Source: Coniochaeta sp. PMI_546
Lineage: Eukaryota; Ascomycota; Sordariomycetes; Coniochaetales; Coniochaetaceae
Assembly (NCBI GenBank): GCA_021432605.1
Contig: MU271164.1
Location: 266,087 to 330,086, forward strand
Direction of reading: 5' to 3'
DNA: 64,000 nt
Every line of letters begins with the position of its first letter. The first letter of the stretch is position 1. Below the pieces are notes generated by a model. It saw only the letters and a list, made by a program, of their open reading frames with translations, did not search any database and had not been told where the DNA came from. Below, one piece after another: positions 10,984 through 22,863 of this stretch. Both the position numbers and the translations under genes were made by a program.

Positions 10984-12603
10984 CTACAAGAATTCGTGGA
11001 CTGCATCGAAGAAATCCTGAGGGCTCTCGCACATGGGCAAGTGGCCTGCAAGGGGCACAACCTTGAGCTCTGTCCCTTGTGACCCGACCTTATCCTTGAA
11101 TCCATCCATGGCCTTCACCAGCGCGCCCTTGCCATCTCCGTCGCCGACGACCAAAAGTCCGGGCACATTGCACGATTTCATTTCATCCTTCATATCATAG
11201 TCCCACAGGGCCTGACACCCATATCTGAACCCTTCCACGTTGTTTGACGCTACCATTTGCGTAATCCACTCAGCGGTGTCTTTCTTCTCGGTCATTGTAT
11301 GGGGGTGGAACCACCGCTCGACGGTCTGGCGCGCCAACTTCTGGATCCCGGGACTGCCATCGTCGGATGTACTCTCGGCGACAGCGATGCGCTCTTTCCA
11401 GGCCTTGGTATTGGCCTCACTGCTCGCGACATTAAAGTCACAGGCGACAAAGCGGTCGAGCTTCTCAGGGTATTTCAATGCAAATTTTAGTGTGGTGGCA
11501 CCTCCCATTGAGACACCAATAAGGGCGTGCAACCTCTCGATACGTAGCGCGGACAAGAGCGTACTGATGTCGTCGGACAGAATATCCAACGTCGAGGGAA
11601 CGGGAGGAGATGGAATCTCGTGCCGTCCACGGAAGTCATACCGTAATATTCTGAACTCGGGACGATGGGCTTTAAGGAGCGCTATAGAGGGGTCCCACAT
11701 GTGCAACGAGGTAAGCAACGAATTGCAGAAAGCGACGGTGGGGGCGGAGGGCGAGGTATTACCCTCAAGCCGGTATGGGATGGTCAGGCCGTCGGCCGCA
11801 GCAATGGCTGAAGTGATGACAGGCGAAGGGCCAGGAGTGGTGCTGGTTCTGCCATCGGCAGAGGTAAACTTCGCAGAATCTGGCAGTCTCGACAATGAGG
11901 CCAGATCCCGAGGGCCAGGGCCGAAGACATAAAAGAGAGTATATGTGCGGCGACTCTTCTGGTCGATGTACTTGGAGAAGACCTCTTCCCTCCAGGTGGT
12001 CGACATTGAAGCCTTGTGTTCCGGACCACCTAGCCCGTTCGTCTTTGCGTACTCGTGCAGCGACACCAGCTTTTGCTTGCCGCCCTCCAGGCTCGAAGTC
12101 CGGAATATCCTGGTGCGTAACCAGCCGGAAACTTTGGATAGCATAGGGATGTGCTCTTCCTGATTCCACTTGATCACTGCTTCCTCTGCACCAGCGACGT
12201 CCTTGAAGGTGACGTCGACCGCGACCAGCACAGTGCCTTCGGCTTCATCGTCGGTCAATTGCTCAAACGGCACGAAGGAATCGGATGCCTTGGTGGACAC
12301 GAGGTCAAGGAAGCTCCGCTTCACATCGACTTGGCCTATTGTCTGAGCTTCCCGCGGGGAACGATTCTCCCGCAGTGATGTGTAAGTTGGTGTCTCAAGG
12401 TGGGACATAGACGTGATGTCATAGACGGCGAGGAAAGTAGGTTCGACGCCATCCGTGGCCTTGTATCGCAGACCATTGGAGAAGATCTGGGGCAATCGTA
12501 GGCGCGTCGGACCATGTTCGTTATTGTACCACTCGTGGAATTGGTCGAGGGACAGCCCCGGCTGAGGCTGCATAGTCACGTAAAGCATGCCCGGTCCCGC
12601 CAT
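10984..12603 (-). CDS. Fusion protein: two EthD-like domains plus alpha/beta hydrolase
   Basis: A single exon of 539 residues. I start at the ATG at 12601-12603, because the open frame upstream has only a GTG and the ATG context (accgaaATGGc) is good. Residues about 5-102 form a dimeric alpha/beta-barrel EthD-like domain with LDQFHEWYNNEHGPTRLRLP. A second, more diverged copy follows at about 124-226 (WNQEEHIPMLSKVSGW). Residues about 270-539 are an alpha/beta hydrolase with YDFRGRHE, nucleophile elbow GVSMG (Ser365), acid Asp490 and catalytic His521 (AGHLP). EthD-type barrels often bind aromatic or polyketide-like molecules and hydrolases open lactones, so a catabolic or tailoring role is plausible. 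It is divergent from the MetE-like gene at 13862. Confidence 0.85.
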   Translation of the reverse strand: MAGPGMLYVTMQPQPGLSLDQFHEWYNNEHGPTRLRLPQIFSNGLRYKATDGVEPTFLAVYDITSMSHLETPTYTSLRENRSPREAQTIGQVDVKRSFLDLVSTKASDSFVPFEQLTDDEAEGTVLVAVDVTFKDVAGAEEAVIKWNQEEHIPMLSKVSGWLRTRIFRTSSLEGGKQKLVSLHEYAKTNGLGGPEHKASMSTTWREEVFSKYIDQKSRRTYTLFYVFGPGPRDLASLSRLPDSAKFTSADGRTSTTPGPSPVITSAIAAADGLTIPYRLEGNTSPSAPTVAFCNSLLTSLHMWDPSIALLKAHRPEFRILRYDFRGRHEIPSPPVPSTLDILSDDISTLLSALRIERLHALIGVSMGGATTLKFALKYPEKLDRFVACDFNVASSEANTKAWKERIAVAESTSDDGSPGIQKLARQTVERWFHPHTMTEKKDTAEWITQMVASNNVEGFRYGCQALWDYDMKDEMKSCNVPGLLVVGDGDGKGALVKAMDGFKDKVGSQGTELKVVPLAGHLPMCESPQDFFDAVHEFL

Positions 12604-13861
12604 TTCGGTGAGATTCTGCTGATGGCGCGGGGTAAAGAGCTTTGACAACTCAACGTCTTGCTGGAGGCGATGGAGGCTCACTTCTGTAGTGTCGAGCACT
12701 GAAAGCTGTAAGAATACAGAGACAACGGTTAAAAGTCGACGAAATGAGGTTCTGTCCTCAAGTCTATCTCAAGTCTACCTTCCCTGGTGGATACTCGCAA
12801 CAAGACACCGGCCACGGATTCAAGATGCGGCGGCTTCGGCATCCAGGGCTTGCGGGGTCGGCATCTCTGAGCTGCGTGCCATGAGCCAGGCAAAGCGTTA
12901 TTCCGGGCATCCTTTCCGCACCTTAGCCTTGGCCTTTTGAAATTGTCATTACTGACCACTGACTGGAACCAGACCGGTTAGATTCCTGGAACAAAACGGA
13001 TGCTGAGAAGATCAGAATGAGCTGCCCGTGGCACAAGCGACAAACTGTGTCGAAAACATGATAGGAAGGTACTGACTTGATCAGGCCTTGGTCTTCATAA
13101 AGTACGGTCACTCTGCTAATTGATGTGTTGGATTGAGATTATTTGGGCACCTCAGATAAGGATAACGAATTGAGCGGTCCGATAAGCGGCTACGGGAAAG
13201 CTGTACTTTGTTGACAACGACCTTTATACCTTAAGGTACCTCAAGTCCTGTACTTTCAAAGGTCCGTCAGGCGACTCACAACATGGAACTGGAACTTTGC
13301 TGGATTTACAGCAACGCTTCCTTCTTTTTGTAAGGATGTTCTGTTCCAGGTCTGCAGGTCCATATCGGGCGTGAAGTGCCTGACAAGTAGGACAAGTACC
13401 GAGATGCTGGGAGGTGACCCCGCACCTTGCCTCTCCGTCAGCTTCCAGTTTCTGGGTAGAATGGGGGCCTCCCCACTCCGCGCGTCGAGCTCTACCTCGT
13501 CACTGGCCCAGAACGGCAACCAGCTTTGCAGACCCATGCTACATGACTTTTAGTAGTGGCCTTTGCAACCCACGCAAACCGTACCATAATCCATTGAATC
13601 AGACGCGGGGCCAGAGAGAAGTGAGCGGGACGGCGGGGAGGTCCCAAGGGATGCCCGAGAGTTCTTTTGGTTGCGAGGTTCGGAGACGGGTGTTGACATC
13701 GCTTCCCCTCCTGTCTTTTAAGGCTTATTCACAGATTTGACTACTCGCACCATCCTAAGTGTATTCTTCTGATTCTGCCTGTTTGCTACCATTTGGCTGA
13801 CAATCCGATCTCGACTACCCGTCGTCCGAACACATCTGAAGACTCTCCGACCGCCTCACTC
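12604..13861. promoter_or_regulatory. Divergent intergenic region between fusion hydrolase and MetE-like gene
   Basis: About 1.25 kb lies between two divergent starts and contains both promoters. Several short open frames occur but none is supported. I see no clear TATA box or repeated operator. Confidence 0.4.
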
Positions 13862-15300
13862 ATGGCTCCTCCTCCGTTCCGCGCCGAGCACATGGGCTCG
13901 CTTCTGCGCCCCCAGGACCTCCTCGACGCCCGCGAAGCCATCCGCGAGAAGGGCATCTCAGAGGAGGAGGCCGGTCTCCCTGCCATTGAGAAGAAGGCCG
14001 TTGAGGATGTCGTCAAGCTACAACAGGAATTGGGCTACAAGGCCGTCACCTCAGGCGAGTTTAACCGCACCCGCTTCTGGGGCCTGATGTGGGATGAGTT
14101 CGAGGGCACCATCCGTCTCCAGGACGCTGAGGCCAGCATGTTCCGCCTCTACCACCCGGATGTCGTCAGTCTGATCGAGAAGGACAGGAAGGTTATGCCT
14201 GGCGACTCCGTCATTGCTGGCTCCAAGCTGTCGCACAACCCTGCTAGATCCGTCTCCAACCTGCACGAGCTGCAATTGGTGCAGGCCGCCCTTCCCAAGA
14301 GCGAATGGAACAACATTAAACTTACAATGATAACCCCTGGTAAGCTATAGATGAGCATATTCCCCCATCTTTAGTCCTCAGGTTTTGCAGGTGCGCATCA
14401 CGCGGTGGTACCTTTGGCTGACCAGTATTCTCTACGCATAGCATGGTTCCACATGCGCTACAAGCAGAACCGAGCCTACACCAAGGAGGCCTATGCGAAC
14501 GACGCGGAGTACTTCAAGGATGTGGCCAAGGTCTACCAGGCTGAGCTTGATATGCTTTACAAGGCTGGGCTGAGGAACGTCCAGTTCGATGACCCAGGCC
14601 TGGCGTGTAAGTTGGAACCGGCCCCGTTCTCCTGTACATCCGCTGCTTGCTTGCTTGCTGACACGGCGGACTGCCCTAGACTTCTGTTCGGACAAGTTCC
14701 GTCAGGGATGGGCCGAGGACTCTGACAACATTGGCACCGTAGACGACCTTCTTGACGCCTACATCGCGCTCTACAATGACAGCATCAGCAAAATCCCCGC
14801 TGACATGCACACTGGTGTGCATTTGTGCCGTGGCAACGTTGGTCATCCCCTACGCCTTCAAAAGCCTAAGCTCTGACCGTTGTTTCTAGTTCATCGGAGG
14901 TCGCCATTTCGCCGAGGGAGGATACGACATCATCGCCAAGAAGCTCTTCACTGACCTCAAGGTCAACACCTTTTATCTCGAATATGACACTGCCCGTGCC
15001 GGCGGGTTCGAGCCGCTCAAATTTCTTCCGCAGGACAAGTATGTCGTCATCGGAGCCATTAGCACGAAGCTACGAGAACTGGAGGACAAGGAGGAGATCA
15101 AGCAGAGGATCTACAAAGCAGCTGATTTCATCGCGGAAGGAAGCGGGGAGACAAAAGAGCAAGCCCTGAAGCGTGTCGCCCTTAGCCCGCAGTGCGGTTT
15201 CAGTACTCATGAGACCGGCTATCCCCTGACGCTGGAGGACGAGAAGAAGAAGCTTGCTCTCGTCAGGCAGATCGCCGATGAGATATGGGGAGAGCCCTAA
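13862..15300 (+). CDS. MetE-like zinc methyltransferase (cobalamin-independent methionine synthase family, C-terminal type)
   Basis: Four exons (13862-14339, 14391-14606, 14680-14837, 14890-15300) join in frame to 420 residues. The start is the first ATG, MAPPPFRAEHMGSLLRP; the frame is open upstream but without an ATG. The protein matches the single-domain UROD/MetE-like family, with RAEHMGSLLRP at the N-terminus and ELGYKAVTSGEFNRTRFW. The zinc-site pattern is HLCRGN (His279, Cys281), Glu315 in FYLEYD and Cys386 in SPQCGFST. The family transfers methyl groups to thiols using zinc. Full MetE has a second N-terminal barrel that is absent here, so the real acceptor may not be homocysteine. All expected ligands are present. 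Confidence 0.85.
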
Positions 15301-16515
15301 GGGCTGAATAGGTGTGTCTGTCAGGGCTAACAAAGTCCTCGTGGACTGATGCGGATGGGCTATGGTCTTCAGGGGCTTAAAACGGGTCTTCATGGGCAAA
15401 AAGCATTGACTTTCAACAAGGTCTAGGGCGAGGGATTATACCACATTATCGGAAATCAACTTCCAAAACTTTTCTGCGGGAGGAGCGCATCGTGTCGTTG
15501 CTTGAGCGTTCGCATAGCCTGAGCATTTTAAGAGACAAACACGGGTCGGATCTGTAGTACAGGCTCCAATTACCTTGCGCCAAGGAGGGTTCAGCGACCA
15601 CATCAGACGCTCACACAATGTGAACCGCTTCATCTGCTCCGGATGTGCTTGCACACTGGCCTTTTGCCCATGACAAACAGCTCACCTGTCATTGGCTCTC
15701 TTCTTTTCGTTTCAACGCGCGTCGCGACCGGATGTCCGTCGATGGCGAATGCATACTGTCCGTTGATTTTAGCCTGCATCACCTGCCGCTTTCACCACTG
15801 AATTGGGATACATTAAGCATCCTCAGAGGGTCTTATAGATTCCATATCTGACCAGGGGCGCTTAATTTGACCAAGACTGTGCCCCGCCCCTCTGCCGACA
15901 TCTCGGAACCGCATTGCAGTTGCTCTGCTTTTGGAAGAATATCAACCCCCAAGCGACTTGATGATAACAGTGATCACAAGAACGGCACACTGACAGATAT
16001 CATCTCACGCCTAGAGTCATTGCTAATTACTCTAGGTATAGCTGAAAGAAGAGATATTCCGCAAAGCACACTCATTTTAAGCTGTAAAAGACGCGAAGTA
16101 AAATCATGATTATTGTAGCCCTTCTGGTGGCGTTCAGGGGAATGATGGCGATGGGGGAACATACCTACGGTGCCGGATGCGGCGTCAACACCTATGGGCA
16201 TGTATATTACCATCTCTGGAAGACTCAGATGCTTTAGATTGCAATCATCTCCATAACCCGGGCCTTCATATACGGGCGGCAGAGGACTTCAGCCACAGTA
16301 GCCTACGGCATCGAAAATAGTAGCATTAGCTCCTTGACTCTCCAGAACTCACCGCCAATATGTAGTTCGGGTAATAGATCACTCGAAGGAGAAAGCGAGA
16401 GTATTTATACCACTAGGTGGCAGAAGGCGGCATCCCTCGACCCTTCGCATTGCCAAGATTCCCGACTGTTGTCCATTCCTGTCGTAGCTAGGTCGTACAC
16501 CGGAGAATCTTCACA
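15301..16515. other. Intergenic, no supported gene
   Basis: This is the 3' flank of the MetE-like gene and the promoter of the AA8 gene. A TATA-like agtatttatacc lies about 60 bp before the ATG at 16516. Confidence 0.5.
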
Positions 16516-17266
16516 ATGGGTATCTTCAAGGCAACGACAGCTCTGCTGGCTGCTATCGGGTTGGCTGCTGCCGCTCCCACGCCCGAGACTCAGGAGGTAT
16601 CGGCCACGACCAAGTACTGCGATGCTGCATCGACAATCTGCTACTCCGAGTTCACGTCAACCAATAACATCGCCTTTCGGATCGCCATTCCGGACACAGC
16701 GACAGCATCGGCTCCTTTTGACGTGCTTTTACAGATCGTCGCGCCAAAGGCAACTGGGTGGGCAGCCATTGCATGGGGAGGCCAGATGGCCTACAACCCC
16801 TTAACCGTCGCGTGGCCGAACGGCGCATCAGTCGTCGTCTCGAGTAGAAGAGCCACGTAAGTGTTCGTTCGGGGCGCAGACATGCGTGTATGCGAGCAGT
16901 ACATGATAGCGGCACGATGGCTGACGTGGTGACAGGGCTCATACTCTTCCCGGCACTTACGCTGGAGCCACCTATACTGTCCTGCCCACCTCGGCCACCA
17001 ACACCACGCACTGGAAGCTTGATGTTCTTGCCCAAGGCGTCAGCACCTGGACGGATGCGTCAGGCAAGGCGGCATCTTTGAACCCTGCCGGCACTGCGGT
17101 GCCGCTGGCTTGGGGTTCGTCCAGCAGGGCAGTCACGCAGCCGGCCAACAACGCCAGTAGCTTTGCCGGTCATGACGCCAAGGGCAAATTCAGCCATGAT
17201 TTGAGCAGTGCCAAGATCGCCAACTTCGCTGCGTTGGTCCAGAAGTTGCAGGGTACTACTGCTTAG
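16516..17266 (+). CDS. Secreted cytochrome-domain protein (CDH-type, AA8)
   Basis: Two exons (16516-16856 and 16936-17266) give 223 residues. Signal peptide MGIFKATTALLAAIGLAAAAP leads into a DOMON-like b-type cytochrome domain. Visible markers are KYCDAASTICYSEF (a disulfide pair), TGWAAIAWGGQM with the axial methionine, and SSFAGHDAKGKF with the axial histidine of the haem. The mature domain ends soon after LSSAKIANFAALVQ, with no flavin domain and no cellulose-binding module. It is therefore a stand-alone AA8 electron-transfer protein rather than a full cellobiose dehydrogenase. Such proteins are thought to pass electrons to extracellular oxidases or metals. The single intron (79 bp) is fixed by frame. 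Confidence 0.85.
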
Positions 17267-17719
17267 AAGTCACTTGCGAATGGAGAGGACGGGAGATCGG
17301 GAAAACTGAAGTACGCATCTTGTCCTTGCGGGATGTGCCTGTAACAAGAAAACAACAACGAGTTTGGGAGCATGTATGCAAGGAAGCACCGTATATATAA
17401 ATGATCAGAAGTACGCTCGCTCCGCAGGAGTACGGAGTCTAAAACAGTCTGAATGTGAATGATATCAAGTGTGTGAAGACAGTTGATGCTCGTGTGAGTC
17501 TGGACTCTGGAGACTGGCTGCTCCCTTGAATTCTGAATGGAAGGTGGAGGTGGGCTAAACTTTATTTGCGGCCCCACTTCTCGGTTGGTGGCTCTGGCTC
17601 TGGAGGCCCTGGCGAACGCGTCTGCCGGTGCTCGAAATAATAATTGTCAACCGAACCTACCGCAACCTACACCGTCAACCTCGACAGCTCAATCCCTCCT
17701 GCACAACCGCGTTGTCAAC
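17267..17719. other. Short intergenic region
   Basis: This is the 3' flank of the AA8 gene and the 5' leader of the next gene. The next frame is open from an ATG at 17537, but the likelier start is at 17720. Confidence 0.5.
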
Positions 17720-19264
17720 ATGTCCGACGATGCGGAGAGCGGCGGTGACTACGATCTCGAAGCGTACGGGTCCGATGAGTCGCCCGATCCAGGCCTAGAC
17801 GACAATGGCTTCTTCGACATGGAAGCTGCCGAGTCTGGGGCCGACACCGACGAGTCCGGCGACGAATCCTCTAACGACGACTTGCAGCACCCACTGTCAC
17901 CGCTGCAGCTCGAGTCAGACTACTTTGAGGCACCCTCTTCATTCCCCCAGTTCATGCGCCTTCCACCCGAGCTGCGACACCATATATGGAGCTTGTTCTG
18001 CCCAGACCTGGTCGCAAGGTCTCGAGTATTCGAATTCATTATTGCCGATTCACCTACACGAAAGCACGAATATCTGGAGGAAGGCCACTTTCTGCAGCAA
18101 CAAACCGCAGCCGTACGAGCTGTTCTTGCCACCCATCATGAGAGCCGCGCACTGGCCTTGCGTACACTACCAGATATTTTGCCGTTACGTGGCGGGGACA
18201 GCGTCATTCGCTTCAATAAAGATCAAGATGTCGTCTACTTGAACACAAGCCATGGCGCCAAACTCCCAAAGGTTACTTTAGAACAAGTCAATTATCTTGC
18301 CGTTCGGTCCGATGCTTGGCCCTTTGCTTCCGCCGACTCGCCAAACGAGACTAAAAAGGCAGACAATCGCATACGGACATTCCTGCAAAGCTTTCCCAAC
18401 CTAAAGGCTGTTTACCTGCATGTGGATGCTTGTGATTGCGATCCCGCCAACCTGCCATGGCTCAAGGCCGACAAACTCAACTCTTACCACTTTCAAACAT
18501 ATGAGGAGGAGCCCGGCCTGGGCGAGGACCTCGACTTCATTTACTGCTGGCCGGACCCCGCGAGCGATGCTGTGCCACTGGCGGAATACGAGATTTCTTC
18601 CCCTCCGGACCACGCGAACGAAGACGATAGCGATTCTGGCTCCGACGACGAGAGCGCTGGACTGCGAAGTATCCCGCTATTCCCCTTGCTTCAGTTCGAA
18701 TTCGAAGATGCGGTGGAATTATTCAACCGAACAATGGAATGGAGGCGTTTTGGCGGGGACTTAGACTGGGGTTGGGGCACATCCTCCAACTCCGGCTCCG
18801 AGACAGACGAATACGAGAGCGAGGGCATCGATGATGAAGAACTTGACGTGGGCTCACAAGAGTCCAGTGAAGAGGAGGATGACCTGGCGGTGTTGCTTCC
18901 ATCTGAGAACGACTCAGACGAAGGTGGAGTTGGGAGCGTCCATGATCCCAGCCTTTTATCCGACCGTAACACCGCCGAGACTGAAGATCGTCTCTCACAC
19001 GAGCCCTCTCAAAGCGAGTTTCCATTTGCCACTTTCTCTAGTCCTGAGGCAGGACTCGGAAGCAGCTCCACGCTGGAGGGTAGCGAGCGAGAGAGCTCCA
19101 GCTCGGAGGAAAGCCCGGTACACATTGTCAATCGGCTCAAGCGGCGAACTGTAGCCTCCGACGTGGATGACGATTCTGATGAGGGACCCGTGACCCAGGC
19201 TGGACGGCCCTCGAAACGGGCACGCGTGATCATGTCTGACTCAGAGGAGGACGACGAGGACTGA
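17720..19264 (+). CDS. 2EXR-domain acidic protein
   Basis: A single exon of 514 residues from MSDDAESGGD. An upstream in-frame ATG at 17537 would add 61 residues of low complexity, so I prefer 17720 with its better context (gtcaacATGtcc). Residues about 74-260 carry the 2EXR domain that opens with FMRLPPELRHHIWSLF (78-93), a fungal relative of F-box-type folds of unknown biochemistry. The flanks are very acidic and Ser-rich (for example DDNGFFDMEAAESGADTDES and SDSEEDDED). Basic patches RLKRRT and RPSKRARV near the C-terminus look like nuclear signals. It is probably nuclear; function is not known. Confidence 0.8.
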   Translation: MSDDAESGGDYDLEAYGSDESPDPGLDDNGFFDMEAAESGADTDESGDESSNDDLQHPLSPLQLESDYFEAPSSFPQFMRLPPELRHHIWSLFCPDLVARSRVFEFIIADSPTRKHEYLEEGHFLQQQTAAVRAVLATHHESRALALRTLPDILPLRGGDSVIRFNKDQDVVYLNTSHGAKLPKVTLEQVNYLAVRSDAWPFASADSPNETKKADNRIRTFLQSFPNLKAVYLHVDACDCDPANLPWLKADKLNSYHFQTYEEEPGLGEDLDFIYCWPDPASDAVPLAEYEISSPPDHANEDDSDSGSDDESAGLRSIPLFPLLQFEFEDAVELFNRTMEWRRFGGDLDWGWGTSSNSGSETDEYESEGIDDEELDVGSQESSEEEDDLAVLLPSENDSDEGGVGSVHDPSLLSDRNTAETEDRLSHEPSQSEFPFATFSSPEAGLGSSSTLEGSERESSSSEESPVHIVNRLKRRTVASDVDDDSDEGPVTQAGRPSKRARVIMSDSEEDDED

Positions 19265-20756
19265 TGACTTGACGACTGCAATGACTTTGATGAACCCCAC
19301 CCAATAACCCAAAAGGACGGTCTGGATCTCCGGGAGGGGAAGGGGGAGTCGATGTTGATGATCAGCGTAGCGTCATACCGGGATATCACACTATTGACCC
19401 TCAAGCATGAAGTTGAATAATGACGAAAGGTCGGGCTGACGACCATTAAATGCCACTCTCGTCGGATAAAGTTATGTAACGGACGTTCGCACCATCCACC
19501 AAGCCGCTTTCCAGTCAGGCATAATGACAACGAGCCGGTGTGTGAAGGTCACTTGTAGATAGACGGCCTTGGCAGCGTGATCTTCCCCGAACAATCCCAC
19601 ATCATCTTTCAAGACGATGGTTTCTTGGACGCCGATGCTTTGTAGTCGCCTATCTGCTTAGGTTGAGCTCTGACGTAAAAGCGTCCTGACTAGCTATGAG
19701 TTCAGCGTTAACACGTCTTTCAGCAGCATTTGGCGGTTCTTCGAAGCAGCTCCTCCTGGTCCAGCCTTGCGTTGGAATTCGACGCTGAGCGGTTATCAAG
19801 CTAAGATGACTTTTATTACGACAGCAGGACCAAGTCCTGGTCTAAAAGCACGGATATCCGTATAGTAGACAAGTCTATACCGATCAGTAAATCGTCACCA
19901 CCACTGCACTTGTTGTGCTTCAATGACACATCCGCTGCGACAACCAATTTCCGTCTCTTATCCTTACCTCTCGACGAACAGGACTTTCTGGATCATGTCT
20001 CAAGCGGCTCCCCTAGGATACGGCGATTGCAGATTGTTCTTGGAAGGACCTCGTAGTAAATTCCTGCCAGGCTCTGACCCTGCATAAACCTTCGCAGTAA
20101 TGGGTTCAAGACCTTTGTCGAAGCTTCGCCAATCACGCTGTCATATCCCTAATAAGAACCTGGCGTCCCCATTGAGCCGCCTAAAGACACAGATGACCAT
20201 GTCCTTGGGGCCTTGATACAGATCGGAGGGTACTTTCGGCCATGTTCTACACTCATGCAGAGGCCTCGGATTGGCTCCGTCGTTCCTGCACGCTCAGGAG
20301 ACGTGGGTCACATTTCAACCTTGCTATGCTTGGCGAAAGAGCTTCCAGGAGTTAAGTCTCGCATGCCTGCGGACTGGAGTAAGCTCGAGCCGTTTTGCAG
20401 CGGAGGATCTGAACAGATTCAGTTGCCAGTCAGTGTCAAATCCTACCAAATCCCTTCCCACAGTCGTTTAATTCCTTCCCTAAGGCCGCCTGGGTCGTGG
20501 CACCTTTGCCAACTGTGGCTGCAACACCCGACAGCACGTGGGAGGATACAAGCAGACGCAAGCTAAGAGAGAGAGCGGGAACATGAATTGAGAGTATTTA
20601 TGTATACTGATCAGCTCTGGTCTGGCCTGATGCCCGTCAGTATGGTCTAAATTAACACATGAATAAGAACTGATATTCTCCTTCTCCTAATGGAACGCCG
20701 AGCCCAGTCTACAAGCACCATGGAGCCGATTGCCTCCAATCTAAGCTTATATATCC
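19265..20756. other. Intergenic, no supported gene
   Basis: About 1.5 kb lies between two convergent genes. I found no coding frame with recognisable content and no repeat. Confidence 0.5.
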
Positions 20757-21974
20757 TCAAATGTCGCCACTATCCCATGCTTTCACTTTGCTATAAACTT
20801 GAATGAGACCAGGAGCTGCTAGAGTAGCAGCTGGAAGATCATCCGGCCCGGTAAAGTTGTTTGAGGTTGTCAGAGCGGCGATGGACAGACCGTCCATAAC
20901 GTTGTCGGCATAAGGGAAGAAAGCCTCGAATGTGATCTGGTTACCCTTCCAGTGGACGTTTTGAACCGGCTCACTAATAGGTAGCTGCTGCCCGCTCAGG
21001 TACGTGATGAACAATCCACTCCCGTTCCCGCCTATGTACTTGGCTGCGGCTGAGACGCCTGTCAGGTCGGCAGAAAACGTGAGATGCTGGTCACGGGCGT
21101 CGACATCGGCGCCGGCATTGCCGCTAACAACACTGAGTGGCTTGAATATAGGGATGTCGATGTTGGAGAGGGGAAAGGGGCAGCTGCCGGGCACGACAAA
21201 CCCCTGTAAAGCTGACCATGCATAGGCGGCCACTGAAGTGGTGAGAAACGGCTTCTCTGATGGCTTCCTTGACAGTAGAATTCGAAAGAATCCGTTCTGT
21301 TCTCCTTCCTGGCCGATGACACTTGCGACCGCACGGACAGGACCGTTGTCGCCGTTCTTGGCCAACAGTTGCGATGCGTCCTGAAGTGTACCCAGGACAA
21401 GGGCTGTGAACGTCTCTGCCAAAGCCACAGCATCTCGAATATTTGTTGTCGGGAACACGTATTGACACGGCTCAGGAGCAAAGGCGTTAAAATGCTTGAG
21501 TGTCCCAATGGCATTAATGGCATGAAGCTTTTCTTGCTGATGTCGAGGTCAGTTCCATCGCCTGTAACAGCTGTGCAACATAGTCAGGGCACGATGGAGA
21601 GAACGTACTGCTAATATCGTCTGCATAATGTCTAACAGCTCGTCCTTTTTCGCCTGGCTAGGCAGCTGGTAGCCTGGCACGTTCGCGGTTATGTTGTCTA
21701 TCATTGACTTGAAGTAGGCGACCTCGAATAGCTCATTGAAGGCGACCAATTGGAAAGCCGTCAGCGAAGATGGCTCGAGTTTCGCAGGGGGTGGTGCATT
21801 CGAGAGTTTCCCGTCGGCGATTCTTTCGATATCTAGGAGCTGCTGGGCATTTGGAGCCGGAAAGCCGTCATCGGAAGGGACCCCAAATGATCTCCTCGTG
21901 GAATGTGGTGCTGCGATTGCCGATCCAGCCAATGCCAACGCGGAGATGAGTAGCGCTAGAGCGTCGATTTGCAT
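20757..21974 (-). CDS. Secreted LsdA-like (late sexual development) protein
   Basis: Two exons on the minus strand (21974-21609 and 21536-20757) with a 72-bp intron give 381 residues. The signal peptide is MQIDALALLISALALAGSAIAA. The ferritin-like helical part includes TAFQLVAFNELFEVAYFKSM and GYQLPSQAKKDELLDI. Later segments are EKLHAINAIGTLKHFNAFAP, CQYVFPTTN and FLTTSVAAYAWSALQGFVVPGSCPFP. I recognise this as the fungal family named after Aspergillus LsdA, expressed late in sexual development; the biochemical role is unknown. Confidence in the fold is good, and in the name moderate. Confidence 0.65.
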
Positions 21975-22863
21975 CTTTCTTGATGGCGGTCAAATTGGAA
22001 TACTGGGCCGATAGTCGACGTTGTTTGTTCAGCGACCCAATTCTAACTGTATTTTGAAAACTTGGGATATGAACAAATTCTATGAACTATGATGATATGA
22101 TGATATCTGTGAAAGCAGACATGGCACTGGGAAGCGACAGGGTCGCTCAAGTTATAAACACGGACGTGGACAATGCCGGTGTTCCAGTCATGCACACGAG
22201 AAAGCCTAGAGATCTTGTGGTCAGGATGCCATCACTAATGCGCCTGCGAACAGAATCAGCACTAAGATGAACAGCACCCGCAATGCTTAGCTCCGGCTCA
22301 CATGTGATAAGCTTTGGGTTAAGCTTTCGAGGCTCTTATAGGGCTGGCATGCCCAGGGATGTTGAAGAAGCCATTGATTGGTCTGCTAGTTCTAAATATG
22401 GATGTGGATGATGGAGGACTGTCAGCATTGTGGCTTGCGTCGCCTACTAGCCCCCCCGACTCAGCAGCTCATCGGCCGCTCTAGCTTCGACGCCGGCTCT
22501 CGAAGCTCCGGCTTCGCCCCTTTCTCCTGACCCGTGCTTCAAATTCCACAACTTTGACAAACCACTTTCTGCAGTCCTGTACTTGAATGACGTCGTTGGC
22601 GTATTTCACCACGAAATTTCTCTTGAGCGTCTTTAGAAACCGGAGACTGTATCTAACAAGTCCCACAAATTGCCCGCAGCGCAACAGGGAATAGCCTCAA
22701 GCACGTGTTCATGTTGAATGAACGTTATATCACCTTCCGTCGTCGGCTCGGAGAAGAGCAATAGCATAAGCCTCGACAACTGCTGTCAGGTACGAGAAAG
22801 ACAAAGGAATAGTCGAGGAAAATGGAAATAGGCCCCAGTACTAGGAAATAGTAAAAAGAGAGC
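21975..22863. other. Intergenic, no supported gene
   Basis: This is the promoter of the LsdA-like gene and the 3' flank of the C2H2 gene. Nothing further is recognised. Confidence 0.5.

Noticed and set aside
11240-11932. 230-residue plus-strand frame
   Set aside because: It lies wholly antisense to the hydrolase domain of the fusion gene and shows no protein-like motifs.
12604-12699. 32-residue extension of the EthD-hydrolase fusion
   Set aside because: The only start is a GTG, and the ATG at 12603 has good context.
13793-13861. N-terminal extension of the MetE-like protein (DNPISTTRRPNTSED)
   Set aside because: The extension begins with TTG, not ATG. The first ATG at 13862 gives the normal family start (FRAEHMGSLLRP).
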